Shown piece by piece: positions 43,640 to 53,553 of a DNA stretch of 64,000 bases. This DNA is from an uncultured Schlesneria sp. Lineage in GTDB: Bacteria; Planctomycetota; Planctomycetia; Planctomycetales; Planctomycetaceae. The notes beneath the pieces were generated by a model. That model was given only the letters and a program-made list of their open reading frames with translations, searched no databases and was not told where the DNA came from. Made by a program: the position numbers and the translations under genes. Location: the NCBI GenBank assembly GCA_903871875.1, contig CAIQIR010000137.1:1-64000 (forward strand). Reading direction: 5' to 3'. Positions within the stretch are counted from its first letter, which is position 1. Every line of letters begins with the position of its first letter.

Positions 43640-46600
43640 TCAGTGGACCAGCGAACTGGAGGTTTCATTCGGCTCGCGATGGCCGTAGAAACTATACAGG
43701 ATCGGCATCAGGTACCGGGTCAAAAACAGTGTGGCGATCATGCCACCGACGACCACAATCGCCAGCGGCCGCTGTGTCTGAGCACCAATGCGAGTCGACA
43801 TCGCGGCGGGCAACAGCCCGAAAATGGCAGTCAGTGCCGTCATCGTGACCGGGCGAACTCGCTTTTCCGCGCCGAGCATAATCGATTCTTTCAGTGGCAT
43901 TCCCTGATGTCGCAGATGATTGAAGTAAGAAATCATCAGTAGACCGTCCATGATCGCGACGCCAAACAACGAGATGAACCCGACTGCGGCCGAAATACTG
44001 AAGTTGGTACCTGTCAAAAACAATGCCCAGATGCCACCGATCGATAGAGCCAAAACGTTGGAAAGGACGGCACAAGCATCCAGCAGCGAGTGGAACGCCA
44101 GATACAGCAGAATGAAAATCAGTGTCAGCGACAACGGAACGATGAACATCAACCGAGCCTCGGCCTCTTTCATCTCTTGGAATTCGCCGCTCCACTCAGT
44201 TGTGTAAGGAGCATGGAACAGGTCGCTCGTCTTTTCCTGGGCTTCCGCCACCGCACTGGCCAGGTCACGCCCTCGAACGCTGAACTTGACGGCGATCAGG
44301 CGATTTCCCTGCTCGCGGTAAATCGTCGATGCGCCCGAACGGATAAAATCTTCTGTGGGATCGGGAACGCCTCGTGAATCGACGGGAGTAACGAAGTCGC
44401 GCAGGCGACGTCGCGGTTGATTCATGATGTAGTTCAGTTGCGAACTGACCGGATTCCCGCTAAGCGACGGCTGCGGTTCGTTAAAACCACGTCGATTCAG
44501 CGGCGCATTGTTGTTCATCGAATTGTCGTTGCTCGTGTCGTCGTTGCTGTTGTCATCCGTGATGTTGTTATTCGAGATATCGACGGGGATGTTCAAAATA
44601 GCATCTTCACTCGTTCGAAGTTCGGCGGGCCAACGCAGGGTGATGTCGAATCGCTTTTCTCCTTCAACCATGGTCGAGAACGGCTTACCACCCACCGCCG
44701 TTTCCAGCACATCCTCGACATCCGCCACACTCAGTCCCCAACGGCTGCATTTGAGCGGATCGACCGGAATTTCCAAATTCGGTTGTCCCTTTACGCGGAA
44801 GATTCCGACGTTTTCAATCCCGTGAATGCTGTCGAGACGCTGCTTCAACAGCCCCGCCAGTCGTTCCAGTTCATCCAGGTCCGGTCCCAGAATTTTGACG
44901 CTGTTGTCACCCTTTACCCCGGAAAGCGATTCCATCACGTTGTCGCGAATGTTTTGCGAGAAATTCCAATTGACCCCGAACAGGTTGTCTTCGAGCTCAC
45001 GATTCATCTCTTCTACAAGCTCTTCTTTGCTCCGCGAGCGGTGGGACGAGAACAACGACCAGATGCCCGTCGTCTTTTTGACTGCCGGCCACTCATTGTG
45101 TTGTTTCAGCGGAACAAAGTATTCCGAATTGTAAAAGCCCGTGGGGTCGGTTCCGTCATCGGGTCGTCCGTTCATGGAAACGACAACTTCGATTTCAGGA
45201 AACTTCTGCATGATTTTCCGTGCCGTTCGAATCTGATCGGCGGCGGCGTCCTGAGCGATACTGATTGGGAATGTCCCGCGAATCCACAGGTTACCCTCCT
45301 CCAACTCAGGCATGAATTCGCGTCCCATATATGGCAGACAGGCAAATGTTCCGCCGACGGCCAATAGGGTGACTCCCAAGGTGACGTAGCGATATCGCAG
45401 GTACAAGTCGAGGTTCTTGAGGTAGCCCCGTTTCAGCGTTCTCACCAGGATATTGTCTTCGGCCGGCTTGAGATTCCTGAAGAACAAAGCGCACAGAACC
45501 GGAGCGAGTGTCAGGGCCATCAGCAAAGCCCCGCCCAAAGCGAACGCGTAGGTGTCTGCCATCGGACCGAAAATTTGCCCTTCCGGGCCCTGCATTGTGA
45601 ACAGGGGCAAGAACGCACAAACCATGATGGCCGTCGTAAAGAACAAGCCGCTTTCCACTTCGCGACAGGCAATCAGAATGCGATCACGGAAAGGCAGATC
45701 TTTATTGTCTCCCGCGCTCAGATGTCGGTAGATGTTTTCGACCATGATCACCGACGAATCGACGATGATCCCGAAATCCACGGCTCCGATCGACAGCAGA
45801 TTGGCTGATTTACCTCGGACAAACAGCACGACAAACGCAAACAGCAGTGCCAGCGGGATGTTAATGGCAACAATCAGCGCGCTGCGGACATTGCCAAGAA
45901 ACATCAACAGAATCAGCGTGACCAGTACCATACCCACGATCAGATTTTCGTGAACCGTTTCGGTCGTCACATTGATCAAATCGGTACGATCGTAATACGG
46001 TTCGATCGTCACCCCAGGAAGCAAACGGGCCGAACGAGCCGGATCGTTTAATTCAGAAATCTTCTTTTCCAGTGCAGCCAACGCAGGAAGTGATGCTTCG
46101 CCTTTCCTCAGCAGAACGATTCCCTGAACCTTCTCATCTTCGTCGATCCACAAAACGTTGCCATCTTTGTCCAGCATCACCTTGCCATTCTCGTCCTTCT
46201 GACGAAAACTGATGCTGGCCCGCCCAAGTCGCGGCAGATTTCCCACGATCACACCGCGCATCCCCAATTCATCAGGATCTCGATTCGGACCGCCGTCGAC
46301 GACGTCCTCCACGCGAATCGGTTGATGGTTGACCGCCTTGATCACCGTCGATCGAATACGGCGGATTCGGCGCAGCTCTTCTTCACGAAGGAAGGCCGCT
46401 GCCGCTTCTGGAGAAGGTGCCTGGAGCACCTTCGAATCGCGCGTCGGATCAAGTCCGCCCCCGATCAAACCAATCGCACGGATGTTGAGCAGGTTGTCAC
46501 CCTGTACCATATAATCGCCACCGACGTTGGCATTGCTGTCTTGAATCGCCTGGGTCAGCTGGTCGAGCGTGACTTCGTACCGCATCAAGCGCTCTGGATC

Positions 46601-47182
46601 GGGATGAATTTCATATCGCTTCACCGTACCACCACTGCTGACGATGTCGATGATTCGAGGTACACGTCGGAATTGACGTTCCAGGACCGTGTCTTGCATG
46701 GATTTGAGGTCGTTCAGTGTATAGACATCGCCGCCCGTCTCGGCCTTGGGATTGTGGAGCGTGTAACGAAGGATTTCTCCCGTAGGGCTTTGTGGTGACA
46801 GGGAAGGTGTCACTCCCGAAGGCAAACCGTCCACAAATTGCAGACGATTGATGATTTCCTGCCGGGCTTTCAGGAAATCCACCCCGTACTCGAATTGATT
46901 GCGAAGGTGAGAGAGTCCGAACAGCGATTTGGTACGTGTGTATTTCAGACCCGGAATTCCCGCGATCGCGACTTCGAGCGGGATCGTTACCTGACGTTCG
47001 ACTTCTTCGGCCGAAGCACCAGGGAACTTGGCAATCACTTCCACGATCGCCGGAGCAGGGTCGGGATACGCCTCGACATTCACATAGACGAACGAATAGC
47101 CGCCAAACCCGATCAGCGCGCAGGTCAACAGTAGGACAATCACTTTATTGTCGAGCGCCCATTGAATTAGCTTATGGACCAT
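43640..47182 (-). CDS. Heavy-metal-type RND efflux transporter (CzcA/CusA-like)
   Basis: Inner-membrane proton-driven pump, about 1180 aa with twelve helices. The TM4 motif DFGIIVDSSVIMVENIYRHL, with its acidic residues, is the HME-RND (metal) signature. Also FPGASAEEVERQVTIPLEVA and GLKYTRTKSLFGLSHL near the start, and GAEKRVRPVTMTALTAIFGL near the end. ATG 47182 (MVHKLIQWALDNKVIVLL) is used; a GTG at 47194 would add four residues. A unique Asn/Asp-rich stretch (residues about 870-891) interrupts the second periplasmic half. The adaptor is encoded 52 bp upstream; no outer-membrane channel is in the cluster. Metal not determined. Confidence 0.92.
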   Translation of the reverse strand: MVHKLIQWALDNKVIVLLLTCALIGFGGYSFVYVNVEAYPDPAPAIVEVIAKFPGASAEEVERQVTIPLEVAIAGIPGLKYTRTKSLFGLSHLRNQFEYGVDFLKARQEIINRLQFVDGLPSGVTPSLSPQSPTGEILRYTLHNPKAETGGDVYTLNDLKSMQDTVLERQFRRVPRIIDIVSSGGTVKRYEIHPDPERLMRYEVTLDQLTQAIQDSNANVGGDYMVQGDNLLNIRAIGLIGGGLDPTRDSKVLQAPSPEAAAAFLREEELRRIRRIRSTVIKAVNHQPIRVEDVVDGGPNRDPDELGMRGVIVGNLPRLGRASISFRQKDENGKVMLDKDGNVLWIDEDEKVQGIVLLRKGEASLPALAALEKKISELNDPARSARLLPGVTIEPYYDRTDLINVTTETVHENLIVGMVLVTLILLMFLGNVRSALIVAINIPLALLFAFVVLFVRGKSANLLSIGAVDFGIIVDSSVIMVENIYRHLSAGDNKDLPFRDRILIACREVESGLFFTTAIMVCAFLPLFTMQGPEGQIFGPMADTYAFALGGALLMALTLAPVLCALFFRNLKPAEDNILVRTLKRGYLKNLDLYLRYRYVTLGVTLLAVGGTFACLPYMGREFMPELEEGNLWIRGTFPISIAQDAAADQIRTARKIMQKFPEIEVVVSMNGRPDDGTDPTGFYNSEYFVPLKQHNEWPAVKKTTGIWSLFSSHRSRSKEELVEEMNRELEDNLFGVNWNFSQNIRDNVMESLSGVKGDNSVKILGPDLDELERLAGLLKQRLDSIHGIENVGIFRVKGQPNLEIPVDPLKCSRWGLSVADVEDVLETAVGGKPFSTMVEGEKRFDITLRWPAELRTSEDAILNIPVDISNNNITDDNSNDDTSNDNSMNNNAPLNRRGFNEPQPSLSGNPVSSQLNYIMNQPRRRLRDFVTPVDSRGVPDPTEDFIRSGASTIYREQGNRLIAVKFSVRGRDLASAVAEAQEKTSDLFHAPYTTEWSGEFQEMKEAEARLMFIVPLSLTLIFILLYLAFHSLLDACAVLSNVLALSIGGIWALFLTGTNFSISAAVGFISLFGVAIMDGLLMISYFNHLRHQGMPLKESIMLGAEKRVRPVTMTALTAIFGLLPAAMSTRIGAQTQRPLAIVVVGGMIATLFLTRYLMPILYSFYGHREPNETSSSLVH

Positions 47183-47234
47183 GGTCTCGTTCACATTGAA
47201 GAGGATGTTTCAACTTGCCGACTGTGCGGCGCCA

Positions 47235-48680
47235 TCACTTTTTCGGTGCGGAAGAGGTCAGGTCATTCAATTCAGCATCGAGTTCAACGACCGCATTGAC
47301 CAAGACACGTTCACCGGCGCGAAGCGACCGAGCCCCTTGTTCGGTTTGAATTTTGTCAGGTTCACTTCTGACATGGACGATCGTACGGCCGCGACGAGTG
47401 ACGGCAATCAATCGACGCGTGAATTCATGCCGTTCGGCGTTCGATTCGACGAAGACAGCCGTCGTTGATCCTTGTTCGATGACCGCCGAAACGGGGATGA
47501 CCACTTGCGTCGGGTCTCCCGGAACCTCGATTGTCGCCGTGATGAATTGGCCAATCGCCAAGTTTCGCTTGGTATTGTCAGTGTAGCCCATGACCACCGA
47601 AGTATGCATTTTCGGATCGACAATCATGCCGATCTGATCAAAATGCCCCAGGATCGCGGTGTCGACCGCTTCTGATTTCAACTGAAGACTCCATTTCTTT
47701 TCTTCCGGCGCGAGCCGACGCAAAAGCGGTAAGTCTTCTTCAAAAACGTTCGCCAGCACCTGAAGCCGGTCAATATCGGCAATCTTCAACAAGTCCAGCG
47801 AGGTGTCGACAATATCGCCTACGTTGAAATTCTTTTCGGCGATCATCCCCTCTTGGGGTGCGACGACGTCCAATTCGGCCCAGTGGCCGTCGTCCGCTAC
47901 GACGGCATGGACCAACGAATGATTCTTATCCGAGATCTGTCCAGGATGCCGCAATTTTTCCACCAATTCGATGATGTCGCGAGTTTCCTGACGGACAGCT
48001 TCGATTTCCGTCTCAGAGAAATTCCACGAACGCAGCGTACGTTCGGCTTTGGCAACGGCCACCATGTCGCCTTGGTAGTTTCTCTCGGCATCGGTGATGG
48101 TTCGTTCGGGGACGACACCACTTTTGATCAGGCGGTCGAGTACGATTTTGTCAAAATGGACTTTCGAAAGTGCGTCGACCAGCTCACTTTTCTTCTCGCC
48201 AACGTCTTTACTCCAAATGGTGGCGAGCAACTGGCCCACGCCCACTTTATCGCCGTATTGCAGTGGTCGATTCGTGCCCGTCGCGGTTCCGACACGACGA
48301 ACTTCCCCTGGGAAGCGTGAGTGCACGCGGACGAAACGGTTGGGGTCGAGGGAGAGAACTCCGGGCAGACGAAGCTTATTGGGCGGCGGATCGCTTCCAA
48401 TCGTGTAGACGGAAATCCCCAAGCTGGCCGGATCACGGTCCACAAGACGCATTGTATCCGGTTTATCCGGCACCAATTCAAACAAGGGCCGTTTGACTTT
48501 TCGAATCGGGCTGCTCGCGGTGGAAACGGCGTCCTCACGACCGGCCTGAATATGGTCGGCCCAAATTCGCTTGATCGCTTCACGATTCCAAATGGCGATA
48601 CCGACGATCGCCGCCAGACCGATCAACGGTAACACCATTCGCGGCAATCGTTTACGTGGTGTCGTCGAGATGCTGTTCAT
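47235..48680 (-). CDS. RND adaptor (membrane fusion) protein, CusB/CzcB-like
   Basis: Periplasmic adaptor of 481 aa, anchored by an N-terminal helix (MVLPLIGLAAIVGIAIWN). It has the split lipoyl/hairpin plan: GVLSLDPNRFVRVHSRFPG, then a helical hairpin and VVAPQEGMIAEKNFNVGDIV, followed by beta-barrel strands (NLAIGQFITATIEVPGDPTQ, VVIPVSAVIEQGSTTAVFVE). First gene of a two-gene operon with the RND pump. No methionine-rich metal site of the CusB type is obvious, so CzcB-like or another metal is as likely. Confidence 0.9.
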   Translation of the reverse strand: MNSISTTPRKRLPRMVLPLIGLAAIVGIAIWNREAIKRIWADHIQAGREDAVSTASSPIRKVKRPLFELVPDKPDTMRLVDRDPASLGISVYTIGSDPPPNKLRLPGVLSLDPNRFVRVHSRFPGEVRRVGTATGTNRPLQYGDKVGVGQLLATIWSKDVGEKKSELVDALSKVHFDKIVLDRLIKSGVVPERTITDAERNYQGDMVAVAKAERTLRSWNFSETEIEAVRQETRDIIELVEKLRHPGQISDKNHSLVHAVVADDGHWAELDVVAPQEGMIAEKNFNVGDIVDTSLDLLKIADIDRLQVLANVFEEDLPLLRRLAPEEKKWSLQLKSEAVDTAILGHFDQIGMIVDPKMHTSVVMGYTDNTKRNLAIGQFITATIEVPGDPTQVVIPVSAVIEQGSTTAVFVESNAERHEFTRRLIAVTRRGRTIVHVRSEPDKIQTEQGARSLRAGERVLVNAVVELDAELNDLTSSAPKK

Positions 48681-49068
48681 AGGTCGGACTCACATTGGCA
48701 ACCAGATGCGCGACGCTAAATGGCTTAAGGGGCAACAGATTCATATCGGCGGGGAATGTGATGAAGGATAACCGCTGGAACGGATGCGGGCGATGACAAA
48801 AGACTGACATATTCGAGAGCTACCGCGAATCATGTCTTAAACGAATCCCAATTTTTAGCGTGGATTCCTGCAAGACGCGCGCTCTGGAGACCGCAAATCG
48901 AGGACGGATTGGATGTCAAAATGCACAATCTGCCCTCCGATTGACCGCACCAAAATAACTGGTCTAGGTCGGTTTGCAGCGACTTTTTATACTCTCCATT
49001 GGTTCAACAAGCACGTCCTGCATTCCTGCAATCAGCGGATGGGAACTTTACCTCGATAGGTATCGCCG
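48681..49068. other. Divergent intergenic region
   Basis: 388 bp between the RND adaptor gene (minus) and the PEGA lipoprotein gene (plus). I saw no metal-regulator gene and no inverted repeat strong enough to call an operator. AGG 8 bases before 49069 supports that start. Confidence 0.4.
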
Positions 49069-49539
49069 ATGGTTCCTCTCAAAATGCCGTCCAACAACTC
49101 AGGGCGATCCCAAGAGTCCTGGCGACGCCACGGTCTCTGCTTGGGACTATTGTGTCTCTTGGCGATGCAGCCCGGATGTGTCAGTCGGCGGATGACGTTT
49201 GTTTCGAACCCGCCAGGTGCGATGGTCTTGCTCGAAGGAAAAGAAATCGGTTACTCGCCCGCTTCGGTCGACTTCATCTACTACGGAACGCGGCAAGTGA
49301 CCATGATCAAAGACGGATACGAAACCAAAACGGACCTCGTCACTGTTTCCACTCCTTGGTATCAGTGGCCGATCATTGAATTCTTCACCGACAACTTTTC
49401 GCCAACACGAATCACGGATCGACGAGTCTTCAATTTTGACCTACAGCCGAAACAAATGATTCCTGACGAAGAGCTGCGTTCGCGTGCGCGACAACTTCGT
49501 AGCGAAAGTCAGTTCAACCCGTCGGGAGGCAGTCAGTAG
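49069..49539 (+). CDS. PEGA-domain lipoprotein
   Basis: A 156-aa exported protein. The signal ends in a lipobox-like site (LLAMQPGC), after which a PEGA domain follows: VSNPPGAMVLLEGKEIGYSP, then YYGTRQVTMIKDGYETKTDL. PEGA domains are small beta-sandwiches of surface and periplasmic proteins. Start 49069 has AGG at 8 bases; 49084 is possible. The C-terminal third (DEELRSRARQLRSESQF) is charged and probably helical. Binding partner unknown. Confidence 0.8.
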   Translation: MVPLKMPSNNSGRSQESWRRHGLCLGLLCLLAMQPGCVSRRMTFVSNPPGAMVLLEGKEIGYSPASVDFIYYGTRQVTMIKDGYETKTDLVTVSTPWYQWPIIEFFTDNFSPTRITDRRVFNFDLQPKQMIPDEELRSRARQLRSESQFNPSGGSQ

Positions 49540-49575
49540 GCGGCTGGATCACAATGGCCTCACGGCTTCATGCGA

Positions 49576-50706
49576 TCACGACTTTGACGTCTGACTTTGC
49601 CATCGCAGCCAGTGATCGGCCAGCACGATGGCCACCATCGCTTCGGCCATCGGAATGAAACGCGGCAATAGACAGGGGTCGTGGCGACCCTTCGTACGGA
49701 CTGTTGTTGGCTCACCCTGTTTATTTACGGTCAGCTGTTCGATCGGCAGGCTGCTTGTCGGTTTGACGGCGGCACGCAAAATCAAAGGCAAACCGGTCGT
49801 GATTCCCCCCAGCATTCCACCATGCCGATTGGTATCAGTTGTAATTCCCGGTTGACCATTGTGGGCCAGTTCAGGAGCGGGGATGAAGTGATCGTTGTGC
49901 TGACTTCCGCGCATCGTTACACAGCCGAAGCCAATCCCGTATTCCACTCCCAATACGGCCGGCAGACTGAATAAGGCTTTCGCCAAATCAGCTTTAATCT
50001 TATCGAACACCGGTTCACCAAGGCCGGCGGGGATATGGGTGGCCACAACTTCGGCCGCGCCTCCAATCGAATCACCGTCCTTGCGGATCGCTTCGATCAG
50101 TTCGATCATCTGTGCCGCCGCCACGAGATCGGGGCAACGAATAATATTTGGTTCGCCACTCGGCAGCGTTTCGACCTGGGCCTGTGTGACCTGGGCGGGA
50201 TCCGGAATGTGGGCCTTGATATCGCCCACTTGAGTTACATAGCCGATCACTTGACCGTTGAAGGCCTGTTTCAGGATTTTCTTGGCGAGCACGCCGGCGG
50301 CAACGCGAACGGTCGTCTCTCGGGCGCTGGAACGACCGCCACCACGGTAGTCTCGAAATCCATATTTCGCGTCGAAGCTGTAGTCCGCATGGCCCGGCCG
50401 ATAGGTATCTTGGATATTCCCGTAGTCTTTGCTGCGCTGATCCTGATTGCGAATCAGGATTGCCACGCTGGTGCCGGTTGTTCGCCCCTCAAATACGCCT
50501 GCCAGAATTTCGGGAGTATCCGATTCGTCACGCTGGGTGACAATATGGCTTTGCCCCGGCCGGCGCCGATTGAGGTCGACCATCAGATCTTCAACACTCA
50601 GTGGGATTCCTGGCGGAACACCATCAATGATGACGACATTCGCAGGACCGTGGCTTTCACCAGCAGTCGTGATTCGAAACGCTTGTCCAAATGAATTTCC
50701 TGGCAT
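49576..50706 (-). CDS. aroC: Chorismate synthase
   Basis: Last step of the shikimate pathway: EPSP to chorismate with reduced FMN. The 376-aa protein has GQAFRITTAGESHGPANVVI, then YRPGHADYSFDAKYGFRDYR, GGRSSARETTVRVAAGVLAK and GIGFGCVTMRGSQHNDHFI, all family signatures, and KGRHDPCLLPRFIPMAEAM at the end. Length is usual. It converges on the PEGA gene. Confidence 0.96.
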   Translation of the reverse strand: MPGNSFGQAFRITTAGESHGPANVVIIDGVPPGIPLSVEDLMVDLNRRRPGQSHIVTQRDESDTPEILAGVFEGRTTGTSVAILIRNQDQRSKDYGNIQDTYRPGHADYSFDAKYGFRDYRGGGRSSARETTVRVAAGVLAKKILKQAFNGQVIGYVTQVGDIKAHIPDPAQVTQAQVETLPSGEPNIIRCPDLVAAAQMIELIEAIRKDGDSIGGAAEVVATHIPAGLGEPVFDKIKADLAKALFSLPAVLGVEYGIGFGCVTMRGSQHNDHFIPAPELAHNGQPGITTDTNRHGGMLGGITTGLPLILRAAVKPTSSLPIEQLTVNKQGEPTTVRTKGRHDPCLLPRFIPMAEAMVAIVLADHWLRWQSQTSKS

Positions 50707-50986
50707 GATGTGGCAGATTGTACCGAAGTCAGTGTGGTTGTTCAGCTGTGATCATCGGCGGGCGATCCCGACTTTCCCATTCTCCAAGATTTGACCGGTC
50801 GAGGATCGGTCCATCCGGGCAGACGGCGTAATTTTGACCTGTTGCAGGACGTTTTCCTGTCTTTGGCGGATTTTTCGTCATATTCCGTCAAGGAGCTCGG
50901 CGAAGGGTGCCGATATTTGAGATGGCCGCGAGGAGTTTGCGCGGTTCTACGGATGGACTTCCGTCGCTTCGACACCAGGGATGATT

Positions 50987-51208
50987 ATGATGCGACAACG
51001 CCTTCGACTATTTACCGGTGAGGAAGATACGACTCAAACCGAGGCCGAGAACGTCACCGTTCGGCTGGGAGACATCTCCCGTGCGCTGCTGGATGCCAGC
51101 CGCTGGAATCGGAGCTGGGTTTCGGACTTCGCCGATGACGAGATTCAAGTCTCGTCCGATCTGTACGAGATTCTGTCCGCCTATATGCGAATGCGGCCCG
51201 GTGCGTAA
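50987..51208 (+). CDS. Small protein of unknown function upstream of glycerate kinase
   Basis: A 73-aa protein: an N-terminal basic part, TVRLGDISRALLDASRWNRS in the middle and DEIQVSSDLYEILSAYMRM at the end. AGGG at 50977-50980 favours ATG 50987 over 50981 (50990 also possible). It ends 2 bp before the GTG of the glycerate kinase gene, so it is part of that operon. No domain recognised. Confidence 0.65.
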   Translation: MMRQRLRLFTGEEDTTQTEAENVTVRLGDISRALLDASRWNRSWVSDFADDEIQVSSDLYEILSAYMRMRPGA

Positions 51209-51210
51209 TT

Positions 51211-52569
51211 GTGACTCTGCGACAACAGGCAGAGGCCATTTGGAACGCGGGCGTCGCTTCCGTCGATTCAACGAAACTCGTTGAACGGGTGCTGCGCTAC
51301 CACGATCAACGACTTGAGCTGTTCGGCGAGACCTTGGCCATCGCGGGTCTTCGCCGAATCGTCGTTGTCGGCGCGGGAAAAGCCGGCGCGGGAATGGCGG
51401 CCGGTGTGGAACAATCGCTCGGAAAAGATCTGGTAGACGAGAAGGTTCTCGGCTGGATCAACGTCCCGCTCGATTGCGTCCGTCCGTTGCAGCGAATTCA
51501 TCTGCACGCGGCCCGTCCGCCGGGAGTTAACGAACCGACCGCTGAAGGAGTCTTCGGCAGCGAAAAGATCCTGGAACTAGTGGGATCGCTGACTGACGAC
51601 GATCTTTGCCTGGTCTTAATTTCGGGAGGTGGCAGCGCTCTGTTGCCAGCTCCGGTCCCGGGTATCAGTCTGGCCGACAAGTTGGCCGTCACTCGATTTC
51701 TGATGCATTCGGGTGCGACGATTCAGCAATTGAATACCGTTCGCAAACGCATTTCTCGCATTAAAGGCGGCGGCTTGCTGCGTACCGCTCCAGCCGGCCG
51801 GATGGTCTCCCTGATCATTTCTGATGTGCCGAATGATCCGCTGGACATTATCGCGTCGGGTCCCACCGTTTGTGATCAGGGGACGGCTCAAGAGGCGTTG
51901 GATGTACTCCAGCAGTTCGCCAATGCTGCGGGAACCAAAACGACAATCCCCGATTCAGTCTGGACCACATTGGACGAACAAGCAAGGAATTCCTCTCACA
52001 ACGTTCCACCGGCAATTTCGTGCGCGAACTATGTGATCGGGAATAACCGAACCGCCGTTGATGCCGCGGCTCAAAAGGCGAAAGACTTCGGATTCGAAGT
52101 TCGCATTCTGGGAAGCAACCGGCAAGGAATCGCGCAAACGATGGGGGGCGAATTGGCCGAACTGTGTCTGGCCGCACGCCAAGAGTCCTCATCCCAGGGG
52201 ATTTGTTACGTTGGTGGAGGCGAGCCAACCGTCAAACTTGCGGTAACGGACAAACCTCGACGCGGCGGACGCAATCAAGAAGTCGCCCTGGCGGCCGGAT
52301 CCCGTTGGATGAACGAAGACATTCACGGAATGGTGATCCTTTCTGGTGGCACTGACGGCGAAGATGGTCCCACGGACGCGGCGGGTGCCTGGTTTGACGA
52401 GACGATCCAACAACAAGTTCAGCAAAAAGGCTTGAATCCAGACGATTTTCTGGCGATCAACGACTCATACACTTTTTTTGACCAGGTGGGTGGCTTGCTG
52501 AAGACAGGTCCGACTCATACGAACGTGATGGATCTGCAAATTGCCTTGGTTTCAGGTGCCCGACGATGA
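51211..52569 (+). CDS. Glycerate 2-kinase (GckA/MOFRL family)
   Basis: A 452-aa kinase of the DUF4147/MOFRL type, making 2-phosphoglycerate from glycerate. Landmarks: RRIVVVGAGKAGAGMAAGVE, CLVLISGGGSALLPAPVPG, TVRKRISRIKGGGLLRTAPA, IISDVPNDPLDIIASGPT, and the MOFRL end RGGRNQEVALAAGSRWM with ILSGGTDGEDGPTDAAGAW. The GTG start lies 2 bp after the small gene and its stop overlaps the next gene (ATGA). In methylotrophs and others it feeds glycerate from the serine cycle or glyoxylate into central metabolism. Confidence 0.93.
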   Translation: MTLRQQAEAIWNAGVASVDSTKLVERVLRYHDQRLELFGETLAIAGLRRIVVVGAGKAGAGMAAGVEQSLGKDLVDEKVLGWINVPLDCVRPLQRIHLHAARPPGVNEPTAEGVFGSEKILELVGSLTDDDLCLVLISGGGSALLPAPVPGISLADKLAVTRFLMHSGATIQQLNTVRKRISRIKGGGLLRTAPAGRMVSLIISDVPNDPLDIIASGPTVCDQGTAQEALDVLQQFANAAGTKTTIPDSVWTTLDEQARNSSHNVPPAISCANYVIGNNRTAVDAAAQKAKDFGFEVRILGSNRQGIAQTMGGELAELCLAARQESSSQGICYVGGGEPTVKLAVTDKPRRGGRNQEVALAAGSRWMNEDIHGMVILSGGTDGEDGPTDAAGAWFDETIQQQVQQKGLNPDDFLAINDSYTFFDQVGGLLKTGPTHTNVMDLQIALVSGARR

Positions 52570-53156
52570 TCGTCATCTTCAAATTGGGTGGCAGCCTGCT
52601 GACATTACCGGGATTGGCGGACAAACTTCGGGTTGTTCTGGGCCTGCGATCCGATCAACGTTGCCTCATTCTGACAGGCGGTGGAGCAGCGGCAGATGCG
52701 GTGCGCGAGTGGAGCCGCATTCATCAGCTTGATGACGAGACCGCACATTGGCTGGCCATCGCCAGCATGAATCTCAATCGCGAATTCCTTGGGCGACTAC
52801 TACCGGAAACGTCGGTCAGTGATCGCGATCAAGCCCGCTTGCTGTGGGCCAACAAGTCATCACCACTGCTATTGGATATGGCAAGATTTGCCACAACCGA
52901 AGAGGCCAGCGGACAATCGCTGCCCCACAATTGGAATGTGACAAGCGATTCGCTGGCGGCCTGGGCGGCGATTCGCTGGCCGGCCGAAGAACTGGTGTTG
53001 TTGAAGTCCGTTCCAATCCCAACGGGACTTTCGGCGGACGATGCGAGCGAGCGTGAGTTGGTAGATCCCTATTTTCCTCGACTGGCGCCTCAGATTCAGC
53101 GCATCTTCTGGTGCAATCTGAGAGCACCGAATCTCTTGATTGAACGCTGGTTGTGA
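52566..53156 (+). CDS. MfnE-like amino-acid-kinase-fold protein
   Basis: A 196-aa amino-acid-kinase-fold protein overlapping the glycerate kinase by 4 bp. KLGGS at 6-10 and LTGGGAAADAV at 37-47 form the phosphate sites; AHWLAIASMNL at 60-70 and LPHNWNVTSDSLAAW at 119-133 match the archaeal MfnE family, which phosphorylates (5-aminomethyl-3-furyl)methyl phosphate in methanofuran synthesis (compare SHKLAIKCMDL and HSWAITSDSL in MfnE). Planctomycetes are known to carry archaeal-type H4MPT C1 genes, so this is credible. It is shorter than other kinases of the fold. Confidence 0.8.
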   Translation: MIVIFKLGGSLLTLPGLADKLRVVLGLRSDQRCLILTGGGAAADAVREWSRIHQLDDETAHWLAIASMNLNREFLGRLLPETSVSDRDQARLLWANKSSPLLLDMARFATTEEASGQSLPHNWNVTSDSLAAWAAIRWPAEELVLLKSVPIPTGLSADDASERELVDPYFPRLAPQIQRIFWCNLRAPNLLIERWL

Positions 53157-53553
53157 AACCTCGATCAGCCCCAATGTTTTCGCGCCAACGTTCGGTAGGA
53201 CACAGGTCAGAAAAGCAGAAAATGGCGTGGTAAACTCTTTCGAATGTTCCGTCCGCGAAAACTGGGATAAGTCAGCCGCACATTCCGGTCACGTACGGCC
53301 AATTCGGATCAAACGGACCCGTGCCAGGGAACCGTTAGGTTTGACTTACATTCGTTTAGAGATCCATTCCGATAACTCTCCCGAAGGCTAGGTCCTTCTT
53401 TCCAGCGAGGTGACCTCATACGTCAGGAATTCGTTCACACTCGGATCGTGCAACGAACTCCAATCGAACTGAACGCGACTCAGGATGAAGTCACTCAGTT
53501 TGAAGACACGTAATGGAAATACCGCAGCAAAGAGCTGACAGGAGCGCGCACGG
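53157..53553. other. Intergenic region ahead of the secretin gene
   Basis: 397 bp. TCCGATAA at 53368-53375 resembles a sigma-28 -10 box, but the matching -35 region is poor. No hairpin. GGAG near 53541-53545 is a fair ribosome-binding site for ATG 53554. Confidence 0.4.

Noticed and set aside
53368-53375. TCCGATAA, near-perfect sigma-28 -10 box before the secretin gene
   Set aside because: The -35 half matches only 3 of 8 and an 8-base near-match is expected many times by chance in 64 kb.
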